Assembly (NCBI GenBank): GCA_945861265.1
Contig: CAMAUC010000010.1
Coordinates: forward strand, 1 to 64,000
DNA: 64,000 nt
Source of the DNA: Rhizobium sp. Q54
Lineage (GTDB): Bacteria; Pseudomonadota; Alphaproteobacteria; Rhizobiales; Xanthobacteraceae
Direction: 5' to 3'
Position numbers and translations under genes: made by a program. Below, in pieces: positions 37,885 through 46,431 of this stretch; position 1 is the stretch's first letter, and each line of letters begins with the position of its first letter. The notes beneath the pieces were generated by a model that saw only the letters and a list, made by a program, of their open reading frames with translations, was not told the origin of the DNA and made no database searches.

Positions 37885-38661
37885 TCACGGATCCAGCCGC
37901 ATCGGCAGACCGGCTTTGGCCATATAGGTCTTTGCCTCGCGCACTGAATATTCGCCGAAATGGAATATCGAGGCCGCCAGCACCGCGGTGGCGTGGCCGC
38001 CGCGAATGCCCTCGACCAGATGATCGAGTGCGCCGACGCCGCCGGAGGCAATCACCGGCACGGGAACCGCGTCCGCCACGGCCCGCGTCAACGCGATATC
38101 GAAGCCGACGCGGGTGCCGTCTCGGTCCATCGAGGTCAACAGGATTTCGCCGGCCCCTAACGACACGACTTCGCGGGCATATTCGACGGCATCGATGCCG
38201 GTCGATTTGCGGCCGCCAATGGTGAAGATCTCCCAACGGTCTTTCGCGCCGGCTTGCGACACTTTCTTGGCGTCGATGGCGACGACAATACATTGCTCGC
38301 CGAATTTCTCCGCCGCTTCCTTGACGAAAGCGCGCCGGTTCACCGCGGCGGTATTGATTGACACCTTGTCGGCGCCGCAGTTCAGCAATTTGCGGATATC
38401 CTCGACCGTGCGCACGCCGCCCCCGACGGTCAGCGGCATGAAACAGGCCTCGGCCGTGCGCGTGACAACGTCGTAGATCGTATCGCGATTCTCGTGGCTC
38501 GCCGTGATGTCGAGAAAGCACAGTTCGTCCGCGCCGGCAGCGTCATAGGCAATCGCCGCTTCGACCGGATCGCCGGCATCGCGCAGATTGACGAAATTGA
38601 CGCCTTTGACAACGCGGCCGTCCTTGACGTCGAGACAGGGAATGACGCGGACTTTGAACAT
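37885..38661 (-). CDS. hisF: Imidazole glycerol phosphate synthase, cyclase subunit
   Basis: The (beta-alpha)8 cyclase (258 aa) that, with ammonia from HisH, converts PRFAR to IGP and AICAR. The catalytic aspartates are in [14 protein letters not shown] and VVAIDAKK, and phosphate loops are visible in [13 protein letters not shown] and [12 protein letters not shown]. hisA lies 3 bp upstream on the same strand. Confidence 0.97.
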   Translation of the reverse strand: MFKVRVIPCLDVKDGRVVKGVNFVNLRDAGDPVEAAIAYDAAGADELCFLDITASHENRDTIYDVVTRTAEACFMPLTVGGGVRTVEDIRKLLNCGADKVSINTAAVNRRAFVKEAAEKFGEQCIVVAIDAKKVSQAGAKDRWEIFTIGGRKSTGIDAVEYAREVVSLGAGEILLTSMDRDGTRVGFDIALTRAVADAVPVPVIASGGVGALDHLVEGIRGGHATAVLAASIFHFGEYSVREAKTYMAKAGLPMRLDP

Positions 38662-38664
38662 ACG

Positions 38665-39405
38665 TCAGGCCGCCGGCCGCGTGTCGCGGATCAGCTTGAG
38701 CGCTTCCGCTGGATCGAGCCGCCCATCGTACAAAGCGCGGCCGGCGATGGCGCCTTCGAGTTTCTTCGCGCGCGGCTCCAGCAGCGCCTTGATGTCGGCG
38801 ATCGAGCCAAGGCCGCCCGATGCAATCACCGGAATCGAAATCGCTTCGGCGAGCGCAATCGTCGCATCGAGATTGAGACCTTGCAGCAGCCCGTCGCGGG
38901 CGATGTCGGTATAGATAATCGCCGAAACGCCGGCATCCTCGAAGCGTCGAGCAATGTCGAGCGCGCTCAGTTCGGACGTTTCCGCCCAGCCCTGCACCGC
39001 CACCTTGCCATCGCGCGCGTCGAGACCGACAGCGACGCGGCCGTGATATTTCTTCGCGGCTTGCTTGACGAATTGCGGATCGCGCACTGCCGCGGTGCCG
39101 ATGATGACGCGGTCGACGCCCTTGCCGAGCCAGGCTTCCACTGTCGCCATGTCGCGCACGCCGCCGCCGAGCTGCACCGGAATGCCGATCGTTTCCAGAA
39201 TGCGGTCGACCGCGTCGGCGTTCACCGGCTTGCCGGCGAAAGCGCCGTCGAGGTCGACGATGTGCAAATAGGCGAAGCCCTGCATCTCGAAGGCGCGCGC
39301 CTGCGCCGCCGGGTCGCGATGAAAGACAGTGGCGCGCGCCATATCGCCCTGCTCCAGGCGCACGGCCAGGCCTTCTTTCAGATCGATGGCGGGAAACAGG
39401 ATCAT
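38665..39405 (-). CDS. hisA: ProFAR isomerase (HisA)
   Basis: The (beta-alpha)8 isomerase of histidine synthesis (246 aa), homologous to His[17 protein letters not shown] carries the catalytic Asp, IYTDIARDG the second one, and [10 protein letters not shown] and [10 protein letters not shown] bind phosphates. The ATG overlaps the hisH stop (ATGA); a GTG three codons earlier is also possible. hisF follows. Confidence 0.97.
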   Translation of the reverse strand: MILFPAIDLKEGLAVRLEQGDMARATVFHRDPAAQARAFEMQGFAYLHIVDLDGAFAGKPVNADAVDRILETIGIPVQLGGGVRDMATVEAWLGKGVDRVIIGTAAVRDPQFVKQAAKKYHGRVAVGLDARDGKVAVQGWAETSELSALDIARRFEDAGVSAIIYTDIARDGLLQGLNLDATIALAEAISIPVIASGGLGSIADIKALLEPRAKKLEGAIAGRALYDGRLDPAEALKLIRDTRPAA

Positions 39406-40052
39406 GGCTTCCACTTCAAAAAATTCGCGATCAGCCGCAGGCCAAGACGCTGGCTCTTCTCGGGATGAAACTGCGTGCCGACCATGTTGTCGCGACCGAC
39501 GATGGCCGTCAGCGGGCCGCCGTAATCGGCCTGCGCCACCAGATCGTTAACGTTCGCGGCTTTCAGTTCGTACGAATGCACGAAATAGGCGTGCAGACCG
39601 TCGCTGCCAAGCGGTATCTCGTCCAGCAACGGATGCACTTTACGCATATCGAGCGTATTCCAGCCCATATGCGGGATTTTCAAATCCGGATCGGACGGCG
39701 CAATGCGGTCGACCGCGCCGGCGATCCAGCCAAGGCCGGGCGTCACCTGATGCTCGCGTCCGACATCGGCCATCAATTGCATGCCGACGCAGATGCCGAA
39801 AAACGGCCGGCCATCCTTGCGCACGCGCTGTTCGAGCGCCGCGACCATGCCGGGGATTTCATCGAGCCCGCGCCGGCAATCGGCGAAAGCGCCGACGCCC
39901 GGCAAGACGATACGGTCGGCGCGCGCGATGTCGTCCGGCTTGCTGGTGACGAGGATCGGCTGGTCGTGGCCGCTGTCGCGCGCGGCGCGCTCAAAAGCTT
40001 TCGCCGCCGAGTGCAGATTGCCCGAGCCGTAATCGACGATGGCGACGCTCAT
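39402..40052 (-). CDS. hisH: Imidazole glycerol phosphate synthase, glutaminase subunit
   Basis: The class I glutamine amidotransferase (216 aa) that supplies ammonia to HisF. The nucleophilic Cys is in [10 protein letters not shown] and the His-Glu pair in [29 protein letters not shown] is the family N-terminus. ATGA overlaps couple it to hisA downstream and to the DUF2628 gene upstream. Confidence 0.97.
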   Translation of the reverse strand: MSVAIVDYGSGNLHSAAKAFERAARDSGHDQPILVTSKPDDIARADRIVLPGVGAFADCRRGLDEIPGMVAALEQRVRKDGRPFFGICVGMQLMADVGREHQVTPGLGWIAGAVDRIAPSDPDLKIPHMGWNTLDMRKVHPLLDEIPLGSDGLHAYFVHSYELKAANVNDLVAQADYGGPLTAIVGRDNMVGTQFHPEKSQRLGLRLIANFLKWKP

Positions 40053-40561
40053 CGGGGCATTCCGTTTGAAGAATTGCCCGGTTCGGGAAATAACCCGATG
40101 ACGTCGGACGCGGTCGGCGCACCACGCCGTACCGGCTTGGCGTAAGCAGACTCCGGTGACGCGGCACCGGCCGCCGTGCCTTCGGCCCAGGCCGCATAGA
40201 ATCGCCGTTCGGCGATTTCAGCGTCCTCGGCGACGACGAAGCCGAGCGTCTTCCAGCGGCGGCGCGTCAGGGTCCAGCGCCGGATGGTCGATGCCTCGAA
40301 GCCGATGATCAGCGCGATCACGAACGCCGCGGCGCTCTGCACCCATGACGGCAGGCCGGCGAACTTGAGCCCGACCGCGACAGCGATCGTGACGACGACA
40401 TAGATAAAGAACGCCAGCCACAGTCTGCGCACCAGCAACCACACCGGCGCCAGTACGAAAGCCCAGAAATAGAATCCGTCGCGCACAAAGACGAAGCGTT
40501 CCGGAGCGGTGACACTCTCGGTTTTGCGCGGCGGCGGTTCGTGCACGGTGAAAGTGGGCAT
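40049..40561 (-). CDS. DUF2628 membrane protein within the his cluster
   Basis: A 170-aa protein with the DUF2628 pattern: N-terminal [13 protein letters not shown], then [27 protein letters not shown] and a hydrophobic pair ([30 protein letters not shown]) followed by the motif [20 protein letters not shown]. Function unknown. The C-terminal 50 residues are Ala/Glu-rich and probably cytoplasmic. The start is placed at the ATG giving the family N-terminus; an in-frame codon nine residues upstream exists. The stop overlaps the hisH ATG, so it is translated as part of the his operon between hisB and hisH. Confidence 0.88.
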   Translation of the reverse strand: MPTFTVHEPPPRKTESVTAPERFVFVRDGFYFWAFVLAPVWLLVRRLWLAFFIYVVVTIAVAVGLKFAGLPSWVQSAAAFVIALIIGFEASTIRRWTLTRRRWKTLGFVVAEDAEIAERRFYAAWAEGTAAGAASPESAYAKPVRRGAPTASDVIGLFPEPGNSSNGMPR

Positions 40562-40612
40562 CGCAATACTCGTTACGGTTTTCGCCAAGTCCCGCCCAGA
40601 CCGACGACGCCG

Positions 40613-41206
40613 TTAGGCTGTCAGCGTTCCCTTGGTCGAAGGCACTTCGTCCTTGGCCCGCGGATCGATCGCCACCGCGGCGCGCAGCGCCCGCGCCAAG
40701 CCCTTGAAACATGACTCGGCAATGTGGTGATCGTTGGTCCCATAGAGACATTCGGCGTGCAGCGTGATGCCGGCATTCATCGCGAAGGCCTGGAACCACT
40801 CCTGCACCAGTTCGGTGTCGAAGGTGCCAACCTTGTCGCGCACGAATTCCGCCTTGAACACCAGGAACGGCCGGCCGGAAATATCGATGCAGACGCGCGT
40901 CAGCGCCTCGTCCATCGGCACGTGAACGTCGGCATAGCGGGTGATGCCCTTCATGTCGCCGAGCGCCTGCTTCACCGCCTGGCCGAGCGCGATGCCGGTG
41001 TCCTCGGCGGTGTGGTGGAAATCGATATGCAGGTCGCCGACTGCCTTGACGGTGAGGTCGATGCGCGAGTGCCGGGCCAAGAGGTCCAGCATGTGGTCGA
41101 GGAAGCCGATGCCCGTCGAAATCGTCGACGTGCCCTTGCCATCGAGGTCGACCGATACCTCGATATCGGTTTCCTTGGTTTTGCGCTTGACGGTGGCGGT
41201 TCGCAT
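40613..41206 (-). CDS. hisB: Imidazoleglycerol-phosphate dehydratase
   Basis: Dehydrates IGP to imidazole acetol phosphate (197 aa). The manganese-binding histidine motifs are [12 protein letters not shown] and [15 protein letters not shown], with GFLDHMLD at the front. Monofunctional, without the HisN phosphatase domain. The ATG seven bases after AAGGA is chosen over an earlier in-frame ATG. First gene of the minus-strand his run and divergent from hslV. Confidence 0.97.
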   Translation of the reverse strand: MRTATVKRKTKETDIEVSVDLDGKGTSTISTGIGFLDHMLDLLARHSRIDLTVKAVGDLHIDFHHTAEDTGIALGQAVKQALGDMKGITRYADVHVPMDEALTRVCIDISGRPFLVFKAEFVRDKVGTFDTELVQEWFQAFAMNAGITLHAECLYGTNDHHIAESCFKGLARALRAAVAIDPRAKDEVPSTKGTLTA

Positions 41207-41275
41207 GCCGGGATCCTTCATTCGCGGGCCTTTTATCAGGGGTCGCAGGGATTCGCCACAGGCCCCGGTCGGGCG

Positions 41276-41307
41276 TTTGCAAACGCTTGCCGCCGTGCCT
41301 AGATGAT
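41276..41307 (+). promoter_or_regulatory. Possible sigma-32 promoter before hslVU
   Basis: TTTG, 18 bases, CCTAGATGAT resembles CTTG-N17/18-CYTATNTNNG with one mismatch in the -35 and two in the -10. It lies 24 bases before the hslV ATG. Heat-shock control of hslVU is usual, but the match is imperfect. Confidence 0.35.
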
Positions 41308-41330
41308 CCGGGTCGCAAGGGGTAAGGCGT

Positions 41331-41882
41331 ATGGCTCAAAACGAAGTCCCGGTCTGGCACGGCACCACCATTCTCACCGTCCGCAAGGGCGGAACGGTCG
41401 TCGTCGGCGGCGACGGCCAGGTGTCGATCGGGCAAACGATCGTCAAATCCAACGCCAAAAAAGTGCGCAAACTGGGCAAGGGCGACGTGATCGGCGGCTT
41501 TGCCGGCGCCACGGCCGACGCCTTCACTTTGTTCGAGCGGCTGGAAAGCAAGCTCGAGCAATATCCCGGCCAGCTGCTGCGCGCCTCGGTCGAACTGGCC
41601 AAGGACTGGCGCACCGACCGCTATCTGCGTCGCCTGGAAGCAATGATGATCGTCGCCGACGCCAATGTTTCGCTGGTGCTGACCGGCACCGGCGACGTGC
41701 TGGAACCGGAAATGGGCGTGTCCGGCATCGGCTCCGGCGGCAATTATGCGCTGTCGGCGGCGCGTGCGCTCATCGACGGCCCTTTGAGCGCCGAGGAGAT
41801 CGTGCGCAAATCGCTCGATATCGCCGCCGACATCTGCGTCTACACCAACCGCAATGTGACGATTGAGAGTTTGAAATCATGA
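41331..41882 (+). CDS. hslV: ATP-dependent protease peptidase subunit HslV (ClpQ)
   Basis: The proteasome-like peptidase (183 aa) of the HslVU complex. A propeptide is cleaved before the catalytic Thr in [13 protein letters not shown] (Thr12). The core [33 protein letters not shown] is typical, and Lys in VRKGG is part of the site. A 135-bp gap, filled by a repeat element, separates it from hslU. Confidence 0.97.
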   Translation: MAQNEVPVWHGTTILTVRKGGTVVVGGDGQVSIGQTIVKSNAKKVRKLGKGDVIGGFAGATADAFTLFERLESKLEQYPGQLLRASVELAKDWRTDRYLRRLEAMMIVADANVSLVLTGTGDVLEPEMGVSGIGSGGNYALSAARALIDGPLSAEEIVRKSLDIAADICVYTNRNVTIESLKS

Positions 41883-41892
41883 ACAACGCCCC

Positions 41893-42002
41893 CCATGGTT
41901 CGAGACGGCGCTTCGCGCCTCCTCACCATGAGGGCTTAACTCTCGCCTCATCCTGAGGAGCCCGAGCGAAGCGAGGGCGTCTCGAAGGACGAGGCGAGCC
42001 AC
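41893..42002. repeat. Dispersed rhizobial intergenic palindrome between hslV and hslU
   Basis: About 110 bp with the form catggttcgagacg...ctcaccatgagg...cctcatcctgagga...gcgaagcgagggc...gtctcgaaggacgaggc: paired arms (GTTCGAGACG / CGTCTCGAA and CTCACCATGAGG-type palindromes) that would fold into a branched cruciform. This sequence type is very common between genes of Bradyrhizobium-like bacteria. It lies inside the hslVU operon. Confidence 0.85.
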
Positions 42003-42017
42003 GGAATGTAAAATTTA

Positions 42018-43328
42018 ATGACCGACTTCTCCCCGCGCGAAATTGTATCCGAACTCGACCGCTATATCGTCGGCCAGAACGACGCCAAGCGCGCTGTCGC
42101 CATCGCGCTGCGCAACCGCTGGCGCCGCCTGCAGCTTGACGACAAGTTGCGCGAGGAAGTGCTGCCAAAAAATATCCTGATGATCGGCCCGACCGGCGTC
42201 GGCAAGACGGAAATTTCACGCCGCCTGGCAAAGCTTGCCGGCGCGCCATTCCTGAAAGTCGAAGCCACCAAGTTCACCGAGGTCGGCTATGTCGGCCGCG
42301 ATGTCGAACAGATCATCCGCGATCTCGTCGAGATTTCCATCACGCTGACCCGTGACCGCAAGCGAAAAGACGTGCAAACGCGGGCCGAATCGGCAGCGGA
42401 AGAGCGGGTGATCGACGCGCTGGTCGGTCCCGGCTCCGGCCCGTCGACGCGCGAAAGCTTCCGCAAAAGACTGCGCGCCGGCGAGTTGAACGACAAGGAA
42501 ATCGAGATCGAGGTGCAGGCCGGCGGTGGCGGCGGCATGCCGATGTTTGAAATTCCCGGCATGCCCGGCGCGCAAATGGGCGCCATCAATATCGGCGACA
42601 TCTTCGGCAAGATGGGCGGCGGCCGCACCAAGACGCGCCGCGTCACCGTGCTCGAGTCTCACGACATTCTGATCAATGAGGAATCCGACAAACTGCTCGA
42701 CAGCGAGCAGCTCATTCTCGAATCGATCAAGGTCGTCGAGCAGAACGGCATCGTCTTCCTCGACGAGATCGACAAGATCGCCGGCCGCGAGGGCCGCTCG
42801 GGCGCCGACGTATCGCGCGAAGGCGTGCAGCGCGACCTGCTGCCATTGATCGAAGGAACAACCGTCAATACCAAGCACGGCCCGGTGAAGACCGATCATA
42901 TCCTGTTCATCGCGTCTGGCGCGTTTCACATCTCGAAGCCGTCCGATCTGCTGCCCGAACTGCAAGGCCGCTTGCCGATCCGTGTCGAATTGCAGGCACT
43001 GACCCGCGACGATTTCCGCCGCATCCTCACGGAGCCGGAAGCGTCGCTGATCAAGCAATATGTCGCGTTGCTCGCCACCGAGGGCGTCACCCTCGATTTC
43101 ACCGAGGACGCCATCGACGCCATCGCCAACATCGCGGTCTCGGTTAATTCAGCGATCGAGAATATCGGCGCGCGCCGGTTACAGACGGTGATGGAGCGTG
43201 TCCTCGACGAAATTTCGTTCGCCGCCACCGACCGCGCCGGCGAAACCGTGCGTATCGACGCCGCTTATGTCGATAAGCACATTGGCGATCTGGCCAAAAA
43301 CGCCGATCTGAGCCGGTTTATCCTTTAA
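42018..43328 (+). CDS. hslU: HslU (ClpY) AAA+ unfoldase
   Basis: The hexameric ATPase (436 aa) that unfolds substrates for HslV. The N-terminus is [21 protein letters not shown]; Walker [10 protein letters not shown], pore motif [11 protein letters not shown], Walker [13 protein letters not shown], and the C-terminal [21 protein letters not shown] and the extreme DLSRFIL tail that inserts into HslV. Follows hslV with only a repeat between. Confidence 0.98.
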   Translation: MTDFSPREIVSELDRYIVGQNDAKRAVAIALRNRWRRLQLDDKLREEVLPKNILMIGPTGVGKTEISRRLAKLAGAPFLKVEATKFTEVGYVGRDVEQIIRDLVEISITLTRDRKRKDVQTRAESAAEERVIDALVGPGSGPSTRESFRKRLRAGELNDKEIEIEVQAGGGGGMPMFEIPGMPGAQMGAINIGDIFGKMGGGRTKTRRVTVLESHDILINEESDKLLDSEQLILESIKVVEQNGIVFLDEIDKIAGREGRSGADVSREGVQRDLLPLIEGTTVNTKHGPVKTDHILFIASGAFHISKPSDLLPELQGRLPIRVELQALTRDDFRRILTEPEASLIKQYVALLATEGVTLDFTEDAIDAIANIAVSVNSAIENIGARRLQTVMERVLDEISFAATDRAGETVRIDAAYVDKHIGDLAKNADLSRFIL

Positions 43329-43445
43329 CCGGGCGGCTGCCAGGGCAGTTGCTTTTCGTATAAATTTACAATTAACGGTTGAAGTTGGGCCGAGACATTT
43401 ACATTCGCTCGTGTAGGAATAAATATTTGCCCGAGGAGCAAGAGG

Positions 43446-44195
43446 ATGTCCGCGGGCAGCCGAGACAAGGCCAAAGCCGTTAGGGAGACAAGGCGCGCGA
43501 CACCGGGCGCGCACTTGAGGGCGGAGCTTCGCCGCCTTGGGCTCGATCAGGTTGCCGTCAGCAAGGCGACTGGCGTGTCGCGCCAATCGGTCAACAATAT
43601 CATCAACGGCCGGCAGCCGATCTCGCGCGCAATGGCCGGGAAGCTCGGCCGCCTGACCGGACACAGCTCGGACTATTGGCTGAGCGAATCGTTTGGCGAG
43701 GCTCATCCGCTTTCGCATGCTGGCGGCGCGGCGCAGCGCTTCGTCGTCGCCGGTCTGCTGGTCGATCACCAGATCGCGCGCGCCGTCAAAGACGGCATCA
43801 TCGGCATAACTCCATTCGCCGCCAAAAATCTGCGAACCGCGTCGTTCGATCTGACGCTCCATGCCAGTGTGCGGACCTCCGACGGCGGATTGGTCGACAT
43901 TGCGCGCTCCGCTGCGCGCGGCAAGGCATTTGAACTTGCCGGCGGCGCCAGCGTGCAAGCGAGCACGGTGGAAAGCGTCGAACTGCCGCGCGACTATCTG
44001 GGCCGCATCGGCGCGGTCGCCGGATTGTGCGAGTACGGCATTCTGGCGACGACACCGCTCCAGATCGAACCAGGATTCAAAGGCCGATTGCAATTCCACC
44101 TGTTCAATGCCGGCGTCGCCGGATTTCGGCTGCGCGCCGGCATGGCGGTTGTCGCGCTGGAATTTCACCGGCTTGCCGCTGTGCCGGGCGAATGA
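43446..44195 (+). CDS. HigA-like XRE HTH fused to dCTP-deaminase-like domain
   Basis: A 249-aa two-domain protein. Residues about 20-80 are a HigA-type helix-turn-helix (PGAHLRAELRRLGLDQVAVS...VSRQSVNNIINGRQPISRAMAGKLGRLTG). Residues about 100-245 resemble dCTP deaminase/dUTPase: IGITPFAAKNLRTASFDLTL, ELPRDYLGRIGAVAGL, and PLQIEPGFKGRLQFHLFN with GMAVVALEF. Where active enzymes have RSSLAR, this one has VAGLCE, and the Glu of the LEFYN-like strand reads HLF, so it is probably not catalytic. I infer a nucleotide-sensing or otherwise repurposed transcription regulator. ATG with GAGGAG upstream; a separate unit after hslU. Confidence 0.78.
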   Translation: MSAGSRDKAKAVRETRRATPGAHLRAELRRLGLDQVAVSKATGVSRQSVNNIINGRQPISRAMAGKLGRLTGHSSDYWLSESFGEAHPLSHAGGAAQRFVVAGLLVDHQIARAVKDGIIGITPFAAKNLRTASFDLTLHASVRTSDGGLVDIARSAARGKAFELAGGASVQASTVESVELPRDYLGRIGAVAGLCEYGILATTPLQIEPGFKGRLQFHLFNAGVAGFRLRAGMAVVALEFHRLAAVPGE

Positions 44196-44246
44196 CCGGG
44201 CTGCGGGGCGTCGCCCCGGTTGTGTCTATTAAAGTATAATATTTTC

Positions 44247-44275
44247 TTGACACATGTAATGCCCCGGGGTGTATC
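44247..44275 (+). promoter_or_regulatory. Sigma-70-like promoter before the 64-aa gene
   Basis: TTGACA, 17 bases, TGTATC. The -35 is perfect; the -10 is weak. A TATAAT also occurs just upstream (44235-44240). The predicted transcript has a leader of about 70 nt carrying two hairpins. Confidence 0.5.
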
Positions 44276-44286
44276 CTTGGGGTTGT

Positions 44287-44324
44287 GCAATCGTTCGGAT
44301 TGCGCTGCCGTTCGGGGGAACGGC
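44287..44324 (+). promoter_or_regulatory. Two tandem leader hairpins
   Basis: gcaatc-gttcg-gattgc (44287-44303) and gccgttc-gggg-gaacggc (44307-44324), both perfect, lie between the promoter and the ribosome-binding region of the 64-aa gene. They may belong to a small RNA or regulate the leader. Confidence 0.5.
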
Positions 44325-44352
44325 GACGGAATTGGAGTAAGGGGTCAGGAAA

Positions 44353-44547
44353 ATGCGCAAAGCGAAGCGGCGGAGCGGCGAATCTGTCGCGGATCATGGC
44401 GGCCACGGCCTGCGGCCCGAAGAGATAGAGGCAGACGTCTTTGAACTCTGGATCGGCATTTCGCGACTGATGGAGCGGGTCAGAGGCTCCGATCGCCGGT
44501 CGGACGCCGCCATCCGCGCCAAAAAGCGGCCAGGCAGGCATCGCTAG
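44353..44547 (+). CDS. Small basic protein of 64 aa, function unknown
   Basis: Sixty-four codons from an ATG with an AGGAAA/GGGG-rich region upstream. The peptide is basic at both ends (MRKAKRRSGES at the front; IRAKKRPGRHR at the back) with an amphipathic middle, LRPEEIEADVFELWIGISRLM. No family recognised. It is preceded by a promoter-like sequence and two hairpins and is not closely coupled to either neighbour. Confidence 0.55.
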   Translation: MRKAKRRSGESVADHGGHGLRPEEIEADVFELWIGISRLMERVRGSDRRSDAAIRAKKRPGRHR

Positions 44548-44708
44548 ACATTCCGGCGCGGGATGCCCGGCCGCGACAGCGACATCGTCCTCATTTCTAC
44601 AGACGATGGTTGGACTTCAAACCATCGTTTTCAGTGACGCCTCAAAGCGCTAGCATCGCCCTCGCGAACACATCGCGCATCGATCAATTGCGGTGCGAAG
44701 GGGGCGGA

Positions 44709-45809
44709 ATGCGTCTTGGGATGTTCATGATGCCGTTGCATCCGCCGGCTCGTCCGATGTCCGCCATGCTCGCGGAAGATATCGAAAAAGCCCTGCTCGC
44801 CGATCGGCTCGGTTTCGACGAATTCTGGCTGGGTGAGCATTTCTCGGCGTCGAGCGAACCCTACGCCTCGGCCATGATGTTCATGGCGAGCCTCGTGCCG
44901 CGCACCACGAATCTGAAATTCGGCACGGGCGTTATCAACCTGCCCAACCATCATCCGGCGGTCGTGGCCGCGGAGGTGGCTCAATTCGACCATATGAGCG
45001 GCGGGCGTTTTTTATTCGGCATCGGGCCCGGCGGGCTTGCCTCGGACTTTGAGTTGTTCGGCGCCACCGATTTTCTGGCGCGCGGCCGCAAGATGATCGA
45101 ATCGATCGACATGATCGAGAAGATCTGGTCGAGCGATCCACCCTACGAGCTTCAGGGCGAATTCTGGAATTTCGGCATCAAGAACGCGATCGTGCCCAGC
45201 CTCGGTATCGGAACCATGCCGAAGCCGTTGCAGAAACCGATGCCGCCGGTCTCGATCACGCTTGCCAGTCCCTTCTCCGGTCTCGCCAAGCTTGCCGAGC
45301 AGCGCGGCTGGGATTGCATCTCCGCCAATATCAGTCCGGTCTATTCGGTTGCCTCGCACTGGAAAACATATGCGGACGCCTGCGCAGCCTCGGGCAAGAC
45401 CGCGGACGGCAAACGCTGGCGCGTCGTGCGCAACATTCTGGTCGCGCCAACCGACCGGGACGCGCATGACCGCGTCTTCGGCGCGGCGGCATCGAACCGT
45501 TACTTCTTCACCTATATGCACGAGATTTTTGGTGGTCAGGGCTTGCTGAAGCTGATCAAGCCGCGCCCGGAAATGACCGACGCCGAAACCACGCCGGAGG
45601 CGCTGCTGGAGGAAGGCGTCATTTACGGCTCGCCCAAGACCATGCTCGACAAACTTGTCGCCTTTCGCGAGCGGGTCGGTCCCTTCGGCACGCTGATCAT
45701 GGGGGCGCTCGACTGGAGCGGTCCTAATGAGGCCTGGGAGCGCGAATCGATGCGATTGCTGGCGGAAGATGTGATGCCGAAATTCCGGCAACATATCGCG
45801 CAGCATTGA
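44709..45809 (+). CDS. LLM-class (luciferase-like) flavin-dependent monooxygenase
   Basis: A 366-aa bacterial-luciferase-like oxidoreductase that uses reduced FMN supplied by a partner reductase. Fold markers: MRLGMFMMPLHP, LLADRLGFDEFWLGEHFSAS, RFLFGIGPGGLASDFELFG and the later ASPFSGLAKLAEQRGWDCISANIS (as separate strands). It is closest in pattern to limonene 1,2-monooxygenase-type proteins, but the substrate cannot be told. The ATG with GGGGGCGGA upstream is chosen over a farther in-frame ATG 33 codons earlier. No reductase is adjacent. Confidence 0.88.
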   Translation: MRLGMFMMPLHPPARPMSAMLAEDIEKALLADRLGFDEFWLGEHFSASSEPYASAMMFMASLVPRTTNLKFGTGVINLPNHHPAVVAAEVAQFDHMSGGRFLFGIGPGGLASDFELFGATDFLARGRKMIESIDMIEKIWSSDPPYELQGEFWNFGIKNAIVPSLGIGTMPKPLQKPMPPVSITLASPFSGLAKLAEQRGWDCISANISPVYSVASHWKTYADACAASGKTADGKRWRVVRNILVAPTDRDAHDRVFGAAASNRYFFTYMHEIFGGQGLLKLIKPRPEMTDAETTPEALLEEGVIYGSPKTMLDKLVAFRERVGPFGTLIMGALDWSGPNEAWERESMRLLAEDVMPKFRQHIAQH

Positions 45810-45825
45810 CCGGCGCGCCAGAGTT

Positions 45826-46431
45826 TCAGGATTCGCCGCGCCCTCGCCGCACACGGATGTAAAGAGCGCCCTCGCCGCCATGGGCGATGTGGGCGTCCTC
45901 GAAACCGATAACGACGTCGCGAAATTCCGGCAGCCCGAGCCAATGCGGCACCTGCCGGCGCAATACGCCGATTTCGCCGCCGCGGCCTTTCCCGGTGATC
46001 ACCAGCACCAGCCGCGCATCGCGGGCGCTGGCGGTGCGCAAGAAACGGAGCAGCACGGCATGCGCTTCGTGTTGCGTGAAGCCGTGCAGATCGAGCCGGG
46101 CGTCGATCGCATGCCTGCCCTTGGCGACGCGCGACTTCATGCGTCGCGTCAGCGGCTCCATTTTGGGCTCCGACGCCGGCGCGACAGGTTTGGCGGCCGC
46201 CGGCACGAAAGCTTTTTGCACTTTGGCCGGCTTGGTGAATTTGGGTGGTTGTTTGCCGGTCGGCCTGGCTGGTTCCGGCGCGATGTCCATCAATTCGTCA
46301 GCGACGTTCTTCGCTTCGGCACGCAGCGGCTTGATCGACTTGGCGACCGTCGTCCATAGCACGCGATCTTCGTAAGTGAGGCCGCGCCGCTTTTTGCCTT
46401 CACGGCTCATGGTTGGCGGCTCATGCTTCAC
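45826..46431 (-). CDS. Smr domain protein
   Basis: A 201-aa protein with a C-terminal Smr (MutS2-like) domain: the DLHG motif in RLDLHGFTQHEAH, then VLVITGKGRGGEIGVLRR and LPEFRDVVIGFEDA-to-ALYIRVRR. Such domains nick or bind branched DNA or act on mRNA in ribosome rescue. The N-terminal half (about 1-100) is Pro/Lys/Ala-rich and probably disordered. Start is a GTG adjacent to the mltA stop (TGAGTG); an ATG seven codons later is equally possible. It follows mltA, a common pairing in this class. Confidence 0.9.
   Translation of the reverse strand: MKHEPPTMSREGKKRRGLTYEDRVLWTTVAKSIKPLRAEAKNVADELMDIAPEPARPTGKQPPKFTKPAKVQKAFVPAAAKPVAPASEPKMEPLTRRMKSRVAKGRHAIDARLDLHGFTQHEAHAVLLRFLRTASARDARLVLVITGKGRGGEIGVLRRQVPHWLGLPEFRDVVIGFEDAHIAHGGEGALYIRVRRGRGES

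Noticed and set aside
41883-42017. Small gene between hslV and hslU
   Set aside because: The stretch is a palindromic dispersed repeat; open frames there have no start signals.
44196-44230. Strong terminator after the HTH/Dcd-like gene (ggggcgtcgcccc)
   Set aside because: The stem is only five base pairs with a three-base loop and no T run follows, so it is not listed as a terminator.
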